Source: Sphingobacteriaceae bacterium GW460-11-11-14-LB5 (GTDB lineage Bacteria > Bacteroidota > Bacteroidia > Sphingobacteriales > Sphingobacteriaceae). From it: DNA of 64,000 nucleotides. Made by a program: the position numbers and the translations under genes. Shown one piece after another: positions 1-7,921 of the stretch; the first letter of the stretch is position 1; each line of letters starts with the position of its first letter. Location of the stretch: positions 6,118,067-6,182,066 of the forward strand of contig CP021237.1 in assembly GCA_002151545.1 (NCBI GenBank), read 5' to 3'. The notes under the pieces were generated by a model that saw nothing but the letters and a program-made list of their open reading frames with translations, did not search any database and was not told the origin of the DNA.

Positions 1-464
1 ACAAAACCTTAAACCAGGTGAAGTTTATGTTGAACTACGACATGACCAACGATCCTAAAGGTTTTTCTACCTCGAGAGCAGAAATGAAAGAACTGTTTTC
101 TGCCTGGGGTGCTGATATTGTGAAAATAGATACCGGTTTCAAAAATATGTTTAATGCAGGTGCAGGTTTACACAGCGATCACCAGCCATTTATGTTAGAA
201 GGTATCCCTACTGGTGGCGGTTTTGGTGGTAAACTGCCGAATAATTCCGGACCTTTTTATCACTCAGACGGTGATAGCTTTAAACTGGTAGATGAGCAGG
301 AACTTAAAAATACCGTTCGTTACAGCGCCATGTTAACTTATGCTTTAGCCAATACCCCGAAAATTCCTGTAGGTGTTCAGGGCGAAGAAGAATTAAGAAC
401 TTTCTTGGAATCGCAGAACCTAAAGGAGCCCTTGAGTATTGCCGGCGAGTGGAGGTGGAAATAA
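1..464 (+). CDS. M28-family zinc aminopeptidase, C-terminal part (cut by window edge)
   Basis: This is the C-terminal part of a metallopeptidase of the M28 family, probably exported and degrading peptides in the periplasm or outside the cell. The reading frame is open from base 3 to the edge, so the start lies outside the window. The visible part has the GLHSDHQPF segment followed by GIPTGG, and then YHSDGD, which holds the last zinc-ligand histidine of M28 enzymes. The protein ends in GEWRWK. The GTG at base 18 is internal, not a start. The family is fairly sure; the substrate cannot be told. A second, complete M28 peptidase lies at 37477-39180, but the two are not obviously close copies. 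Confidence 0.85.
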   Translation, partial: KTLNQVKFMLNYDMTNDPKGFSTSRAEMKELFSAWGADIVKIDTGFKNMFNAGAGLHSDHQPFMLEGIPTGGGFGGKLPNNSGPFYHSDGDSFKLVDEQELKNTVRYSAMLTYALANTPKIPVGVQGEEELRTFLESQNLKEPLSIAGEWRWK

Positions 465-722
465 CCGTTAGTTGATTACACAGCTATTGGGTTTGCACAG
501 ATATAATAATTAATTCGCGCAAGATCATATGTCATTTCGATCGTAGTGGAAAATCTTTCTTTGTGTAGCACTCGTTTTAACCCTTGCTAAATAGTTTACA
601 ATGTAAGCCACTTAAATGTTACATACCCGTATTTAAACTCATATAAGCCACATGGTGAAGCTTAATTCAATGTTAAAGCGTTATTATTTTTATTCCTGAA
701 AGTGTTAAAACGGGACTTAGTT
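465..722. other. Intergenic region without a gene
   Basis: This part of the 320-base gap holds no convincing reading frame. Around 531-562 there is a fragment of the common Bacteroidota intergenic repeat type GTCATTTCGA...GTGGAAAATC. No terminator hairpin with a T-run was seen after the peptidase gene. Confidence 0.5.
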
Positions 723-753
723 TTTGACTATGTGGTTGTTAGTCATATATTTG
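723..753 (+). promoter_or_regulatory. Bacteroidota-type promoter for the M23 peptidase/bactofilin operon
   Basis: TTTG at 723-726 is followed by exactly 19 bp and then TATATTTG at 746-753. This matches the Bacteroidota housekeeping consensus TTTG-N19-21-TAnnTTTG. The start codon is at 785, giving a leader of roughly 25 nt. Confidence 0.75.
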
Positions 754-784
754 TTTTAGTCCCAAACAAAAAATCAGAGTAAAA

Positions 785-1621
785 ATGAACAGAAAACGGA
801 ACAAAACAACCGTAATTTTTGTAAATAAAAATCAAAGTTCAAGCAAACCCATCCAAGTTCCAACAGCTTATGTCGTACACTGGAAAAAGTATATTCTAGG
901 TATTCTTGGTCTGTTTTTAATCCTCATTGCGAGTATATTTTACCTCGTCCGAAGTAATTCCAGCATCGAACTCGCCAAGGGTAAACTCGAAATGGCACTT
1001 TTAAAAAGTAAAGACAAATTATCGGTTATCGATACTTCTTCGCTAAAAAAGCATTATCAATCAATCGATAAAAAACTGCTGACCATTAACAAATACTTAA
1101 AGGCAAGAGGACTAAAGCCAATTTTAACAGGCAACGAAGGTGGAGAAGAAAGTGATGAGATCTTATCGGCTGAAGAAATTGGTGAGTTTTACGATAACTA
1201 CCTAAGTAAAATTGCCTATAACATAGCTTATACCCCAATGGGTTACCCGCATTTAGGTACAATCACCTCAGGATATGGTCACCGTGAAAATCCTTTCAGT
1301 GGCGAAAATGTGGAGACACACAAAGGGCTAGATATTAGGGCTAATTATGGCGACATTGTAAAAAGTACAGCAAATGGTAAAGTGATTTTTGCCGGCCGAA
1401 GGGGCGGTTATGGCAATTGCATTGTGATTAAACACGGCAATGGCTTCGAAACCTATTACGGCCACCTCTCTAAAATTTTGGTAAAGGTTGATGAGAATGT
1501 AATAGCTGGCCATAACATTGGCAAAGCCGGTTCAACAGGGCGATCAACCGGGCCTCATTTACATTATGAAGTACACAAAAACGGTAAAGTTATCAATCCA
1601 AGATCCTTTTTAACCTTGTAA
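785..1621 (+). CDS. Membrane-anchored M23 (LytM-type) peptidoglycan endopeptidase
   Basis: This is a peptidoglycan hydrolase of the M23 family that would cut peptide cross-bridges in the periplasm. A cytoplasmic N-terminus of about 35 residues precedes one membrane segment (about 36-55). A short coiled region (about 60-110) follows, and the LytM domain covers about 155-275. The zinc and catalytic residues are visible: H179-x3-D183, H226 and the HLH motif H258/H260, so it should be active. The bactofilin gene begins 4 bp after its stop, and one strong promoter precedes both. Peptidases with this layout are known partners of bactofilins (LmdC, Csd1), so a role in local wall shaping is likely. 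The exact bond cut is not known. Confidence 0.9.
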   Translation: MNRKRNKTTVIFVNKNQSSSKPIQVPTAYVVHWKKYILGILGLFLILIASIFYLVRSNSSIELAKGKLEMALLKSKDKLSVIDTSSLKKHYQSIDKKLLTINKYLKARGLKPILTGNEGGEESDEILSAEEIGEFYDNYLSKIAYNIAYTPMGYPHLGTITSGYGHRENPFSGENVETHKGLDIRANYGDIVKSTANGKVIFAGRRGGYGNCIVIKHGNGFETYYGHLSKILVKVDENVIAGHNIGKAGSTGRSTGPHLHYEVHKNGKVINPRSFLTL

Positions 1622-1625
1622 GAAC

Positions 1626-2015
1626 ATGTTCAAGAAAAACAACCAAATTAAAGACTTAAACCAGCAAGAAATTTCAACCCTAATCGGCCTTGGCTTTACC
1701 ATTACCGGTGAATTAAAGGGAAAAGCAGTAATCAGGATCGATGGTACTGTAATTGGAAACGTAAATGTGGAAGGTGGTATTGTTTTAGGCGAAAAGGGCA
1801 TGATTAAAGGCGATATCCAAACGGGCTCTGCCATTATTTATGGTACCGTTAACGGAAACGTAAAAACCCAAAACCTGGAAATAAAAAAGACAGGTAAAGT
1901 TAATGGCGACATTAAAACAGATACCCTGGAAATTGAGCTGGGTGCCCAGTACAACGGAAAACTGGAAATGCACCAATCCAGCAAAACAGAAGATAAAGTT
2001 GCGGCAAAAGTTTAG
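1626..2015 (+). CDS. Bactofilin (polymer-forming cytoskeletal protein)
   Basis: This 129-residue protein belongs to the bactofilin family (DUF583), which self-assembles into filaments in the cytoplasm without nucleotide. After a short N-terminus (to about residue 17) comes the right-handed beta-helix core, seen as repeated glycine and valine/isoleucine turns such as VIGNVNVEGG, TVNGNVKTQN and VNGDIKTDT. The C-terminal tail is short and charged. It is translated 4 bp behind the M23 peptidase gene. Such pairs place a wall hydrolase at a defined site in other bacteria (CcmA with Csd proteins, BacA with LmdC). The family is sure; the role in cell shape here is inferred from context. Confidence 0.9.
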   Translation: MFKKNNQIKDLNQQEISTLIGLGFTITGELKGKAVIRIDGTVIGNVNVEGGIVLGEKGMIKGDIQTGSAIIYGTVNGNVKTQNLEIKKTGKVNGDIKTDTLEIELGAQYNGKLEMHQSSKTEDKVAAKV

Positions 2016-2078
2016 GCCCTATCTATTGGTTGGTGTCTCACCAACCAAAATTAGACAGCGATATTACCAACATCAGCA

Positions 2079-2507
2079 TTAGCCGCTAATATAGCTTTCC
2101 AGCTGCGAAATGGTCTGTTTCTGATCAGCAATGATAAACTTCACCACATCCCCGATGGAAACCATTCCTTTTACTTCGTTATTTTCTACAACAGGTAAAT
2201 GACGGATGTGTTTATCGGTCATCAGCTCCATGCAATAATCAATACTGTCGCTTAAATTAATGGTGATCGGGCTGGCCGTCATGGCTTCTTTAATCAGGGT
2301 ATCTTTTGATGATTTACCCTGAAGAATAATCTTCCGGGCGTAATCGCGTTCCGTAAAAATGCCATGCAGCCGGTCGTTTTCCATGACCAATACCGCGCTG
2401 ATGTTCTTTTCTGTCATTACTTTTAAGGCATCTAAAACAGAAATATTTTCTGATACCGAGATAATTCGTACCTGTTTGGTATCTAACAAGTGTTTTACGC
2501 TTTTCAT
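2079..2507 (-). CDS. Protein with two CBS domains
   Basis: This cytoplasmic protein of 142 residues consists almost only of two CBS domains (about 12-70 and 78-135), which together form a Bateman module that usually binds adenine nucleotides. The motifs ISAVLVMENDRLHGIFTERD and IRHLPVVENNEVKGMVSIGD are the typical ends of each CBS repeat. No catalytic domain is attached, so it probably acts as a free-standing sensor. Its target is unknown, and the neighbours give no firm clue. Its upstream region (2508-2757) contains copy 1 of the structured repeat. Confidence 0.88.
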   Translation of the reverse strand: MKSVKHLLDTKQVRIISVSENISVLDALKVMTEKNISAVLVMENDRLHGIFTERDYARKIILQGKSSKDTLIKEAMTASPITINLSDSIDYCMELMTDKHIRHLPVVENNEVKGMVSIGDVVKFIIADQKQTISQLESYISG

Positions 2508-2552
2508 AACTGTTAATTTGATTATAACAATTTAAGAAATAATTAGCTGGAT

Positions 2553-2725
2553 ATCAAAGTTTTATTTTAGGTTGATCTCTGCTTTACAAACGGAGCACAG
2601 TTTTATGTAACCTAAACCTGAAAAGAACGTCAGCCTCCGTCCCGATTTTACATCGGGATTCTATCGGAGCTATAGTGTATGGCAGAACCAAGCCAAACCT
2701 AAGCACTGCTGGTTTTGCTTTTCAA
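2553..2725. repeat. Structured direct repeat, copy 1
   Basis: This 173 bp segment is nearly the same as 3333-3489. On the + strand it can fold into several hairpins: TTTAGGTT pairs with AACCTAAA around an inner TGCTT/GAGCA stem, then a CTGA...TCAG stem, then a CTCCG...CGGAG stem. The last stem here contains an extra TCCCGAT...ATCGGGA hairpin that copy 2 lacks. It lies between the CBS gene and the lipoprotein gene. Confidence 0.8.
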
Positions 2726-2757
2726 TTACATTTTATCCAACTAATAATAAATATTTA

Positions 2758-3213
2758 TCAATCTTTAAGTGGTTTTGCATCTATAGTGGTCTGCAGAGAA
2801 CCGTTGGACGAATTCTTGGCTGAAGCTAGAAGTCCTGTTGTAATTTTACCAACTGAGAAAGATCTCCTGATAACACAATTAAATCTGAATCTTGAAGCTA
2901 CAAAATTAGAGGTCCAAGTAAGGTTTAAATCTTTGACAGGCCCATTTTTGTCGAAATCTAATTGTTCCCCAGCACCAAGATTGCTACCAGAAATTTTCTC
3001 AGTTTGAGTTGATCCATCTGGTTTGGTAAAACTTATTTCAGCTTCGAAATTTTCAGGCAGTGATGTTGGTTGTACCCAGTTGTTTTGTCCATCAAGGTAC
3101 CCAACTTGAACTTCGTAAGCTATAGTTACATAACTTGATTCATACGGATATTTTTTGCAGCCGAAGAGAGAAACTGCAATTAAGAGGGTCGTTACTGTTT
3201 TTTTCACGGCCAA
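2758..3213 (-). CDS. Putative lipoprotein of unknown function
   Basis: This is a 151-residue lipoprotein. The N-terminus MAVKKTVTTLLIAVSLFGC is a lipoprotein signal with the acceptor cysteine at residue 19, followed by KK. The mature part is rich in beta-strand-like stretches (YVTIAYEVQVGYLDG, NLTWTSNFVASRF), with no motif that I recognise. The gene is bracketed by two direct copies of a structured repeat (2553-2725 and 3333-3489), which suggests it is an accessory insertion or has been duplicated around. A frame on the other strand (2675-3007) is only its antisense shadow. Confidence 0.7.
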   Translation of the reverse strand: MAVKKTVTTLLIAVSLFGCKKYPYESSYVTIAYEVQVGYLDGQNNWVQPTSLPENFEAEISFTKPDGSTQTEKISGSNLGAGEQLDFDKNGPVKDLNLTWTSNFVASRFRFNCVIRRSFSVGKITTGLLASAKNSSNGSLQTTIDAKPLKD

Positions 3214-3332
3214 AATTAGTCATAAATTACTGGCTAATTCAAAGCCGACTTAGGAATTCATTACCGATTCTTCCGATACTTGGTTTGTTGTATTTTCTTT
3301 TTAAATTTACCTTTTGTCTTAATGGCCTGTAA

Positions 3333-3489
3333 ATCAAAGTTTTATTTTAGGTTGATCTCTGCTCTACAAACGGAGCACAGTTTTATGTAACCTAAACCTG
3401 ACAAGAACGTCAGCCTCCGATTCCTCATCGGAGCTATAGTGTATGGCAGGGCAGAACCTGACCTAAGTACTGCTGGTTTTGCTTTTCAA
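3333..3489. repeat. Structured direct repeat, copy 2 (upstream of ahcY)
   Basis: This 157 bp segment is the second copy of 2553-2725. Differences fall in paired positions or keep pairing: the inner stem is TGCTC/GAGCA here and TGCTT/GAGCA in copy 1 (G-U in RNA). CTGAC/GTCAG is intact here, and the last stem CTCCGAT/ATCGGAG closes directly. The segment ends about 105 bp before the ahcY promoter, so it is probably not in the ahcY leader. Confidence 0.8.
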
Positions 3490-3593
3490 ATTATGGGCTA
3501 TCTCTTCAGGTGTATTCCGGCTTGGCCATAAGATTTTTGAATATAATCGTAAATAGATTTTACAATCCGTAAACCACCTTGTGCTTTTAATTA

Positions 3594-3625
3594 TTTGGCT
3601 TTCACAAAGGGATGTGGTAACTTTG
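3594..3625 (+). promoter_or_regulatory. Promoter of ahcY
   Basis: TTTG at 3594-3597 is followed by 20 bp and then TAACTTTG at 3618-3625, an exact match to the Bacteroidota promoter consensus. The start codon of ahcY is 25 bp further on. Confidence 0.75.
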
Positions 3626-3649
3626 CATCACATTTAAAAACAAATAATT

Positions 3650-4966
3650 ATGTCATCAGTAGAGACAACTTATATCCCTTACAAAGTTAAGGACATTTCA
3701 CTGGCAGAATGGGGCCGTAAAGAAATCGGATTAGCCGAAGCAGAAATGCCAGGTTTAATGAGTTTACGTAAAGAATTCGGTCCAACACAACCGTTAAAAG
3801 GTGCGCGTATTGCAGGTTGTCTGCACATGACCATCCAAACGGCTGTATTAATCGAAACATTAACTGCACTGGGTGCTGAAGTTACCTGGTCATCTTGCAA
3901 TATTTTTTCTACTCAGGATCATGCTGCTGCTGCAATTGCTGCTGCTGGTATTCAGGTTTATGCCTGGAAAGGTTTAAATGAAGAAGAATTCGACTGGTGT
4001 ATTGAGCAAACTTTACACTTCGGTCCGGAGCAACAACCATTAAACATGATTTTGGATGATGGTGGCGATTTAACCAACATGGTTTTTGATAAATATCCTG
4101 AGCTAATTGCAGCCATTAAAGGTTTATCAGAAGAAACCACTACTGGTGTTCACCGTTTGTACGAAAGAATGAAAAACGGAACATTGCACTTACCTGCAAT
4201 TAACGTGAACGATTCGGTAACCAAATCTAAATTTGATAACAAATACGGATGTCGTGAGTCATTGGTTGATGCGATCCGTCGTGCAACTGATGTAATGATG
4301 GCTGGTAAAGTGGCTGTGGTTTGCGGTTATGGCGATGTGGGTAAAGGTTCTGCAGAATCATTAAGCTCACAAGGTGTACGTGTTATTGTAACTGAAATTG
4401 ATCCAATCTGTGCTTTACAGGCTGCAATGGAAGGTTATGAAGTGAAAAAATTAGCTACTGCAATTAAAGAAGCAGATATTGTGGTAACCACGACTGGTAA
4501 CTGTGATATCGTTCGCGAACAACACTTCAGGGCATTAAAAGATAAAGCGATTGTTTGTAACATCGGTCACTTCGATAACGAAATCGATATGGCTTGGTTA
4601 AACGGTGCTTATGGCGATACTAAAGTAGAAATTAAACCTCAGGTTGATAAATATACCATTGATGGTAAAGATGTGATCATCTTAGCTGAAGGTCGTTTGG
4701 TTAACTTAGGTTGCGCAACTGGTCACCCAAGTTTTGTAATGAGTAACTCATTCACCAACCAAACTTTGGCTCAGTTAGAGCTTTGGACCAACACTGCTGC
4801 TTACGAAAACAAGGTTTATACTTTGCCTAAGCATTTAGATGAAAAAGTTGCCCGTTTACACTTAGAAAAAATCGGTGTAGAACTAGATGTTTTGGATCAA
4901 CACCAGGCTGATTATATCGGTGTACCGGTAGAAGGTCCGTTCAAAGCAGATACTTACAGGTATTAG
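3650..4966 (+). CDS. ahcY: Adenosylhomocysteinase
   Basis: S-adenosylhomocysteine hydrolase reversibly splits S-adenosylhomocysteine, the product of methyltransferases, into adenosine and homocysteine in the cytosol, using tightly bound NAD. The protein has 438 residues, the usual length of the family. The substrate region near the start has LHMTIQTAVLIETL, the NAD-binding site is CGYGDVGKGSAESL (about 223-237), and the C-terminus ends GPFKADTYRY, as in nearly all members. It has its own consensus promoter and a strong terminator at 5011-5044, so it is a single-gene unit. No methionine-cycle gene is adjacent. The call is certain. Confidence 0.98.
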   Translation: MSSVETTYIPYKVKDISLAEWGRKEIGLAEAEMPGLMSLRKEFGPTQPLKGARIAGCLHMTIQTAVLIETLTALGAEVTWSSCNIFSTQDHAAAAIAAAGIQVYAWKGLNEEEFDWCIEQTLHFGPEQQPLNMILDDGGDLTNMVFDKYPELIAAIKGLSEETTTGVHRLYERMKNGTLHLPAINVNDSVTKSKFDNKYGCRESLVDAIRRATDVMMAGKVAVVCGYGDVGKGSAESLSSQGVRVIVTEIDPICALQAAMEGYEVKKLATAIKEADIVVTTTGNCDIVREQHFRALKDKAIVCNIGHFDNEIDMAWLNGAYGDTKVEIKPQVDKYTIDGKDVIILAEGRLVNLGCATGHPSFVMSNSFTNQTLAQLELWTNTAAYENKVYTLPKHLDEKVARLHLEKIGVELDVLDQHQADYIGVPVEGPFKADTYRY

Positions 4967-5010
4967 TCCTGAGTCTTCGGTCGAGAGTCTGGAGTCGATA
5001 TTGTTTAAGA

Positions 5011-5044
5011 GGGATGTGCAGATTTGCATATCCCTTTTTTTATT
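5011..5044 (+). terminator. Rho-independent terminator of ahcY
   Basis: GGGATGTGCA and TGCATATCCC pair over 10 bp (one G-U pair) around the loop GATT and are followed by a run of seven T. Confidence 0.85.
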
Positions 5045-5242
5045 TCCTCCGGTTTATCGGAGGGTGTCCTTAGTTGTTTTTTTGAAAACGTAAGTTCAGT
5101 GCTCTTCGGAGCTTTCAGCCCTGCTGTTCATTCCAATCTTTTTGTTGTCATCCTAAGCATGGTCGAAGGCACAACAAAAAGTATATCCATTTCTATCAGG
5201 TTTATTTTACAGCAGATTGTGGTTCTTTTGCTGCTTAAAACT

Positions 5243-5250
5243 TACATTTG
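5243..5250 (+). promoter_or_regulatory. -7 element of the small secreted protein gene
   Basis: TACATTTG matches TAnnTTTG. No TTTG sits at the ideal distance upstream, so only the -7 part is clear. It overlaps a possible ATG at 5248, which would therefore not be in the transcript; this supports the start at 5266. Confidence 0.5.
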
Positions 5251-5265
5251 GAAAAAGAAAATACG

Positions 5266-5607
5266 ATGAAAAATTTAATATTTGCATTAGTTCTTGGTGT
5301 ATTTGCAGTTTCTGCACATGCACAAACCGCACCTCAAAAAGCTGCAACAGCAAAAGTAATCACCAAACAAACGGTAGATATTGCCTGTGGCGAATGCCAG
5401 TTTAAAATGAAAGGTAAAGATTGCGAGTTAGCCGTGAAAATAGATGGTAAACCTTATTTCGTTGATGGGAAAAATATCGACGATTTTGGCGATGCCCATG
5501 GCGAACATGGCTTTTGCAATGCCATAAGTAAAGCAGAAGTGACCGGCGAAATTGTGAATAACCGCTTCAAAGCCAAAGAAATCAAGTTGTTGCCGGTTAA
5601 GAAATAG
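5266..5607 (+). CDS. Small secreted protein with a CGEC motif (resembles DUF6370)
   Basis: This exported protein of 113 residues has a clean signal peptide (MKNLIFALVLGVFAVSAHAQ, cut after about 19). The mature part contains DIACGECQFKMKGKDC, followed by ELAVKIDGKPYFVDG and a histidine-rich HGEHGFC. The four cysteines and nearby histidines could bind a metal or form disulfides. It resembles the small periplasmic family DUF6370, known from Bacteroidota. The start at 5266 was chosen over 5248 because the signal peptide begins there and the promoter element covers 5248. Function is unknown. Confidence 0.75.
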   Translation: MKNLIFALVLGVFAVSAHAQTAPQKAATAKVITKQTVDIACGECQFKMKGKDCELAVKIDGKPYFVDGKNIDDFGDAHGEHGFCNAISKAEVTGEIVNNRFKAKEIKLLPVKK

Positions 5608-5618
5608 TTCAAATAAAC

Positions 5619-5741
5619 CGTCATTGCGAGAAGGCTTTTTCAGCCGACGAAGCAATCTTAATGATTTAGCCGTGAAGCGATCGTTTTAAGATTGCTTCCC
5701 AGGAAGGTCGGGACAGGCTGTCGTACCTTCTCGCAATGACG
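5619..5741. repeat. Long inverted repeat between convergent genes
   Basis: CGTCATTGCGAGAAGG (5619-5634) and CCTTCTCGCAATGACG (5726-5741) are perfect 16 bp inverted arms. An inner pair (GAAGCAATCTTA near 5649, TAAGATTGCTTC near 5687) extends the cruciform. This is the common GTCATTGCGAG intergenic repeat type. It lies between convergent genes and could act as a two-way terminator. Confidence 0.85.
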
Positions 5742-5769
5742 ATCATAAGAAGAGGTTAAAAAAAGCAGG

Positions 5770-6750
5770 TTATTCAAATTCCTTTTCCAAACCCTGTCGT
5801 AAATCGAACAGCAGCCATTGTTTGTTTTTCACATCTGCCTGCCTGGTTTTTAATAACTGGATAAAATCTTTCACGCCGATTTCTTCATTTCCGTTGCCGT
5901 GGATCAATACAATGCTACCTGCATTTGGCTGTTGTCCTTTGGCCAGCCAGGCATCGCTTCCAATCGGGATTAATCCATAGGCCTCAATTTTTTCTAAAAT
6001 AGCCTGATCTGATACCAAACCTGGAAAACGAAAAAATACAGAAGGTGTCAGGCCATTTCTGATCATCAGTTTCTCGTTTTCCAATACTTCTACATCTAAA
6101 TTAGTACCTGAGGCCAATAGAAAGTTTTCAGCTAAGGGTAACTTATTCACCTCGTGGTTGTAGGTATGGTTTACCCAGGTAATATTCAGTTCTTTTTTCG
6201 CAACCAGACTTTTCAGCCAGTTCAGGTCATCCTGGTGTTTTAACATCCATTTACCTGAAACCGAAATTGCGAGTGGCGCAGGCTGTTCTATCTTTTTAAA
6301 TTCATCAAAAACAGATTGAAAAATAATCCTGTCGAGAGCTTTATGCGATGGACAAAGATCGATGGTTAAGGTTATGCCCTTTTCATTCGGAATGGCATGA
6401 TCGATCCCTGCATTTTGGAGCTGTAAATCTTTAGCTGCTGCGGCTTCGATTGATTTAATGTAGGCCGTATTTTTAAAAATGGCCAATACATTCTGAAACT
6501 GTAAACTACTTGTCGTGTAATTACTCGCCAAGTCGATTTTTGTATCTAAAGTTTCAGGATCAACCAACAGTAAATACTTTTGATTATTTGCGGTGAAACT
6601 TCTAAGCCCGATCAGTTTTTGGCCAGCATGAGTGGCAACCGCAAAATTTACTTTGTAACGTTTAACATCATCAAAATTCTGTCCAAAAATTTCAATGCTT
6701 AAAAAACAAATACCAAAAATAGTGAGGAGCAAAGATTTAGATAACTTCAT
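5770..6750 (-). CDS. Secreted polysaccharide deacetylase-like protein (NodB fold)
   Basis: This 326-residue protein has a signal peptide (MKLSKSLLLTIFGICFLSIEIFGQ) and a C-terminal NodB-type deacetylase domain (about 125-320). Landmarks are GITLTIDLCPSH (motif 1), WVNHTYNHEVN with the paired zinc histidines H-x3-H (motif 2), FFRFPG (motif 3), and SIVLIHGNG (motif 5). Family members remove acetyl groups from N-acetylated sugars in the envelope. Motif 1 here reads TIDLCP instead of TFDDGP, so only one of the two aspartates is kept, and activity or substrate may differ. The first 120 residues match no family that I recognise. The deacetylase fold is likely; the activity is less sure. Confidence 0.8.
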   Translation of the reverse strand: MKLSKSLLLTIFGICFLSIEIFGQNFDDVKRYKVNFAVATHAGQKLIGLRSFTANNQKYLLLVDPETLDTKIDLASNYTTSSLQFQNVLAIFKNTAYIKSIEAAAAKDLQLQNAGIDHAIPNEKGITLTIDLCPSHKALDRIIFQSVFDEFKKIEQPAPLAISVSGKWMLKHQDDLNWLKSLVAKKELNITWVNHTYNHEVNKLPLAENFLLASGTNLDVEVLENEKLMIRNGLTPSVFFRFPGLVSDQAILEKIEAYGLIPIGSDAWLAKGQQPNAGSIVLIHGNGNEEIGVKDFIQLLKTRQADVKNKQWLLFDLRQGLEKEFE

Positions 6751-6810
6751 ATTTCCTTATTTAAAATCTTTCTAATTTAAGCCAAATCCATTATCTTTAC
6801 AAACATCGCC

Positions 6811-6933
6811 ATGAACAAAGAAAAAGTAAAATTATGGTTTAAGCGGGTAGGGCTGATTGGGTTTTTATTCTTCCTGATTAAAGGATTAATATGGCTTGTG
6901 GTATTCTACTTTATTGGCAAAAACGTTACTTAA
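6811..6933 (+). CDS. Small single-span membrane protein (40 residues)
   Basis: This short frame encodes a basic N-terminus MNKEKVKLWFKRVG followed by one hydrophobic span LIGFLFFLIKGLIWLVVFYF and ends GKNVT. The charge pattern and codon use look like a real membrane microprotein. A near-consensus element TATCTTTA lies at 6792-6799, 11 bp before the ATG, and the deacetylase gene is divergent. Small proteins of this kind are common in Bacteroidota; the function is unknown. Confidence 0.6.
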   Translation: MNKEKVKLWFKRVGLIGFLFFLIKGLIWLVVFYFIGKNVT

Positions 6934-6992
6934 ATTAGTTCATTGGTCATTAGTTCATTTGTTCACTTGTCATTAGTTCAATAGTGATATAC

Positions 6993-7921
6993 CAATTGCA
7001 TAATTAAGTCTTCTAAGGCAAGCGTCATCCTGAACTTGTTTCAGGACCTTACTTTAAATATTTTCTAAAGCTTTAAACTCAGGTGCACTCCGGTGACTAA
7101 GGTGGTTCAATAATAATAGGATTTGGCAAGCTATGTTGATCTATTCTTAATGACCTTAAATCCTTAATGTTGAAAAGGAAAATTACCTAAACGTAAACAG
7201 CATATTCGCTAAGAAATTCCACACAAACAATTCCATAACTAAATCTTCTAAGATATGCGTCATCCTGAACTTGTTCCAGGACCTTACTTTAAATATTTTC
7301 TAAAGCTTGAAACTCAGGTGCACTCCGGTGACTAAGGTGGTTCAATAATAATAGGATTTGGCAAGCTATGTTGATCTATTCTTAATGACCTTAAATCCTT
7401 AATGGTGAAAAAAAATTACCTAAACGTAAACAGCATATTCGCTACGGAATTCCACACAAAAACTATTGCATAATTAAGTCTTTTAAGATAAGCGTCATCC
7501 TGAACTTGTTCCAGGACCTTACTTTAAATATTTTCTAAAGCTTGAAACTTAGGTGCACTCCGGTGACTAAGGTGGTTCAATAATAATATTAGGCAAGCCT
7601 ATTCTTAATGACCTTAAATCCTTAATGTTGAAAAGGAAAATTACCTAAACGTAAACAGCATATTCGCTACGGAATTCCACACAAAAACAATTACATAATT
7701 AAATCTTCTAAGGCAAGCGTCATCCTGAACTTGTTTCAGGACCTTACTTTATAATATTTTCTAAAGCTTGAAACTCAGGTGCACTCAGGTGACTAAGGTG
7801 GTTCAATAATAAATTAGGTAAGCTATGTTGATCTATTCTTAATGACCTTAAATCCTTAATGGTGAAGACAAAATTTACCTAAACGTAAACAGCATATTCG
7901 CCAAGAAATTCCACACGAAAA
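6993..7921. repeat. Tandem array of four ~235 bp units carrying copies of the gtrA 3' end
   Basis: Four units start at 6993, 7228, 7463 and 7688 (periods 235, 235, 225 and 234). Each holds a GTCATCCTGAACTTGTTYCAGG hairpin segment, a GGTGCACTC...GTGACTAAGGTGG segment and a spacer. Each ends with about 47 bp that repeat the last codons and stop of gtrA (ending LFTFR). In the fourth unit those bases are the real gtrA end. Unit 3 has lost about 10 bp in the spacer. Just before the array (6934-6990) lies a degenerate TTAGTTCATT repeat. No gene was seen in 6934-7874. Confidence 0.9.

Noticed and set aside
2675..3007. 110-codon frame on the plus strand
   Set aside because: It is antisense to the lipoprotein gene, has no promoter or motif, and begins inside the repeat.
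3333..3489. SAH or SAM riboswitch in front of ahcY
   Set aside because: The structured segment has a near copy at 2553-2725 that is not in front of a methionine-cycle gene, and the ahcY promoter lies downstream of it.
5024..5269. 81-codon frame on the plus strand
   Set aside because: It begins in the ahcY terminator and overlaps the promoter of the next gene; the sequence has no protein features.
6993..7921. CRISPR array
   Set aside because: The units are 225-235 bp long with no short repeat-spacer pattern, and no cas genes are present.
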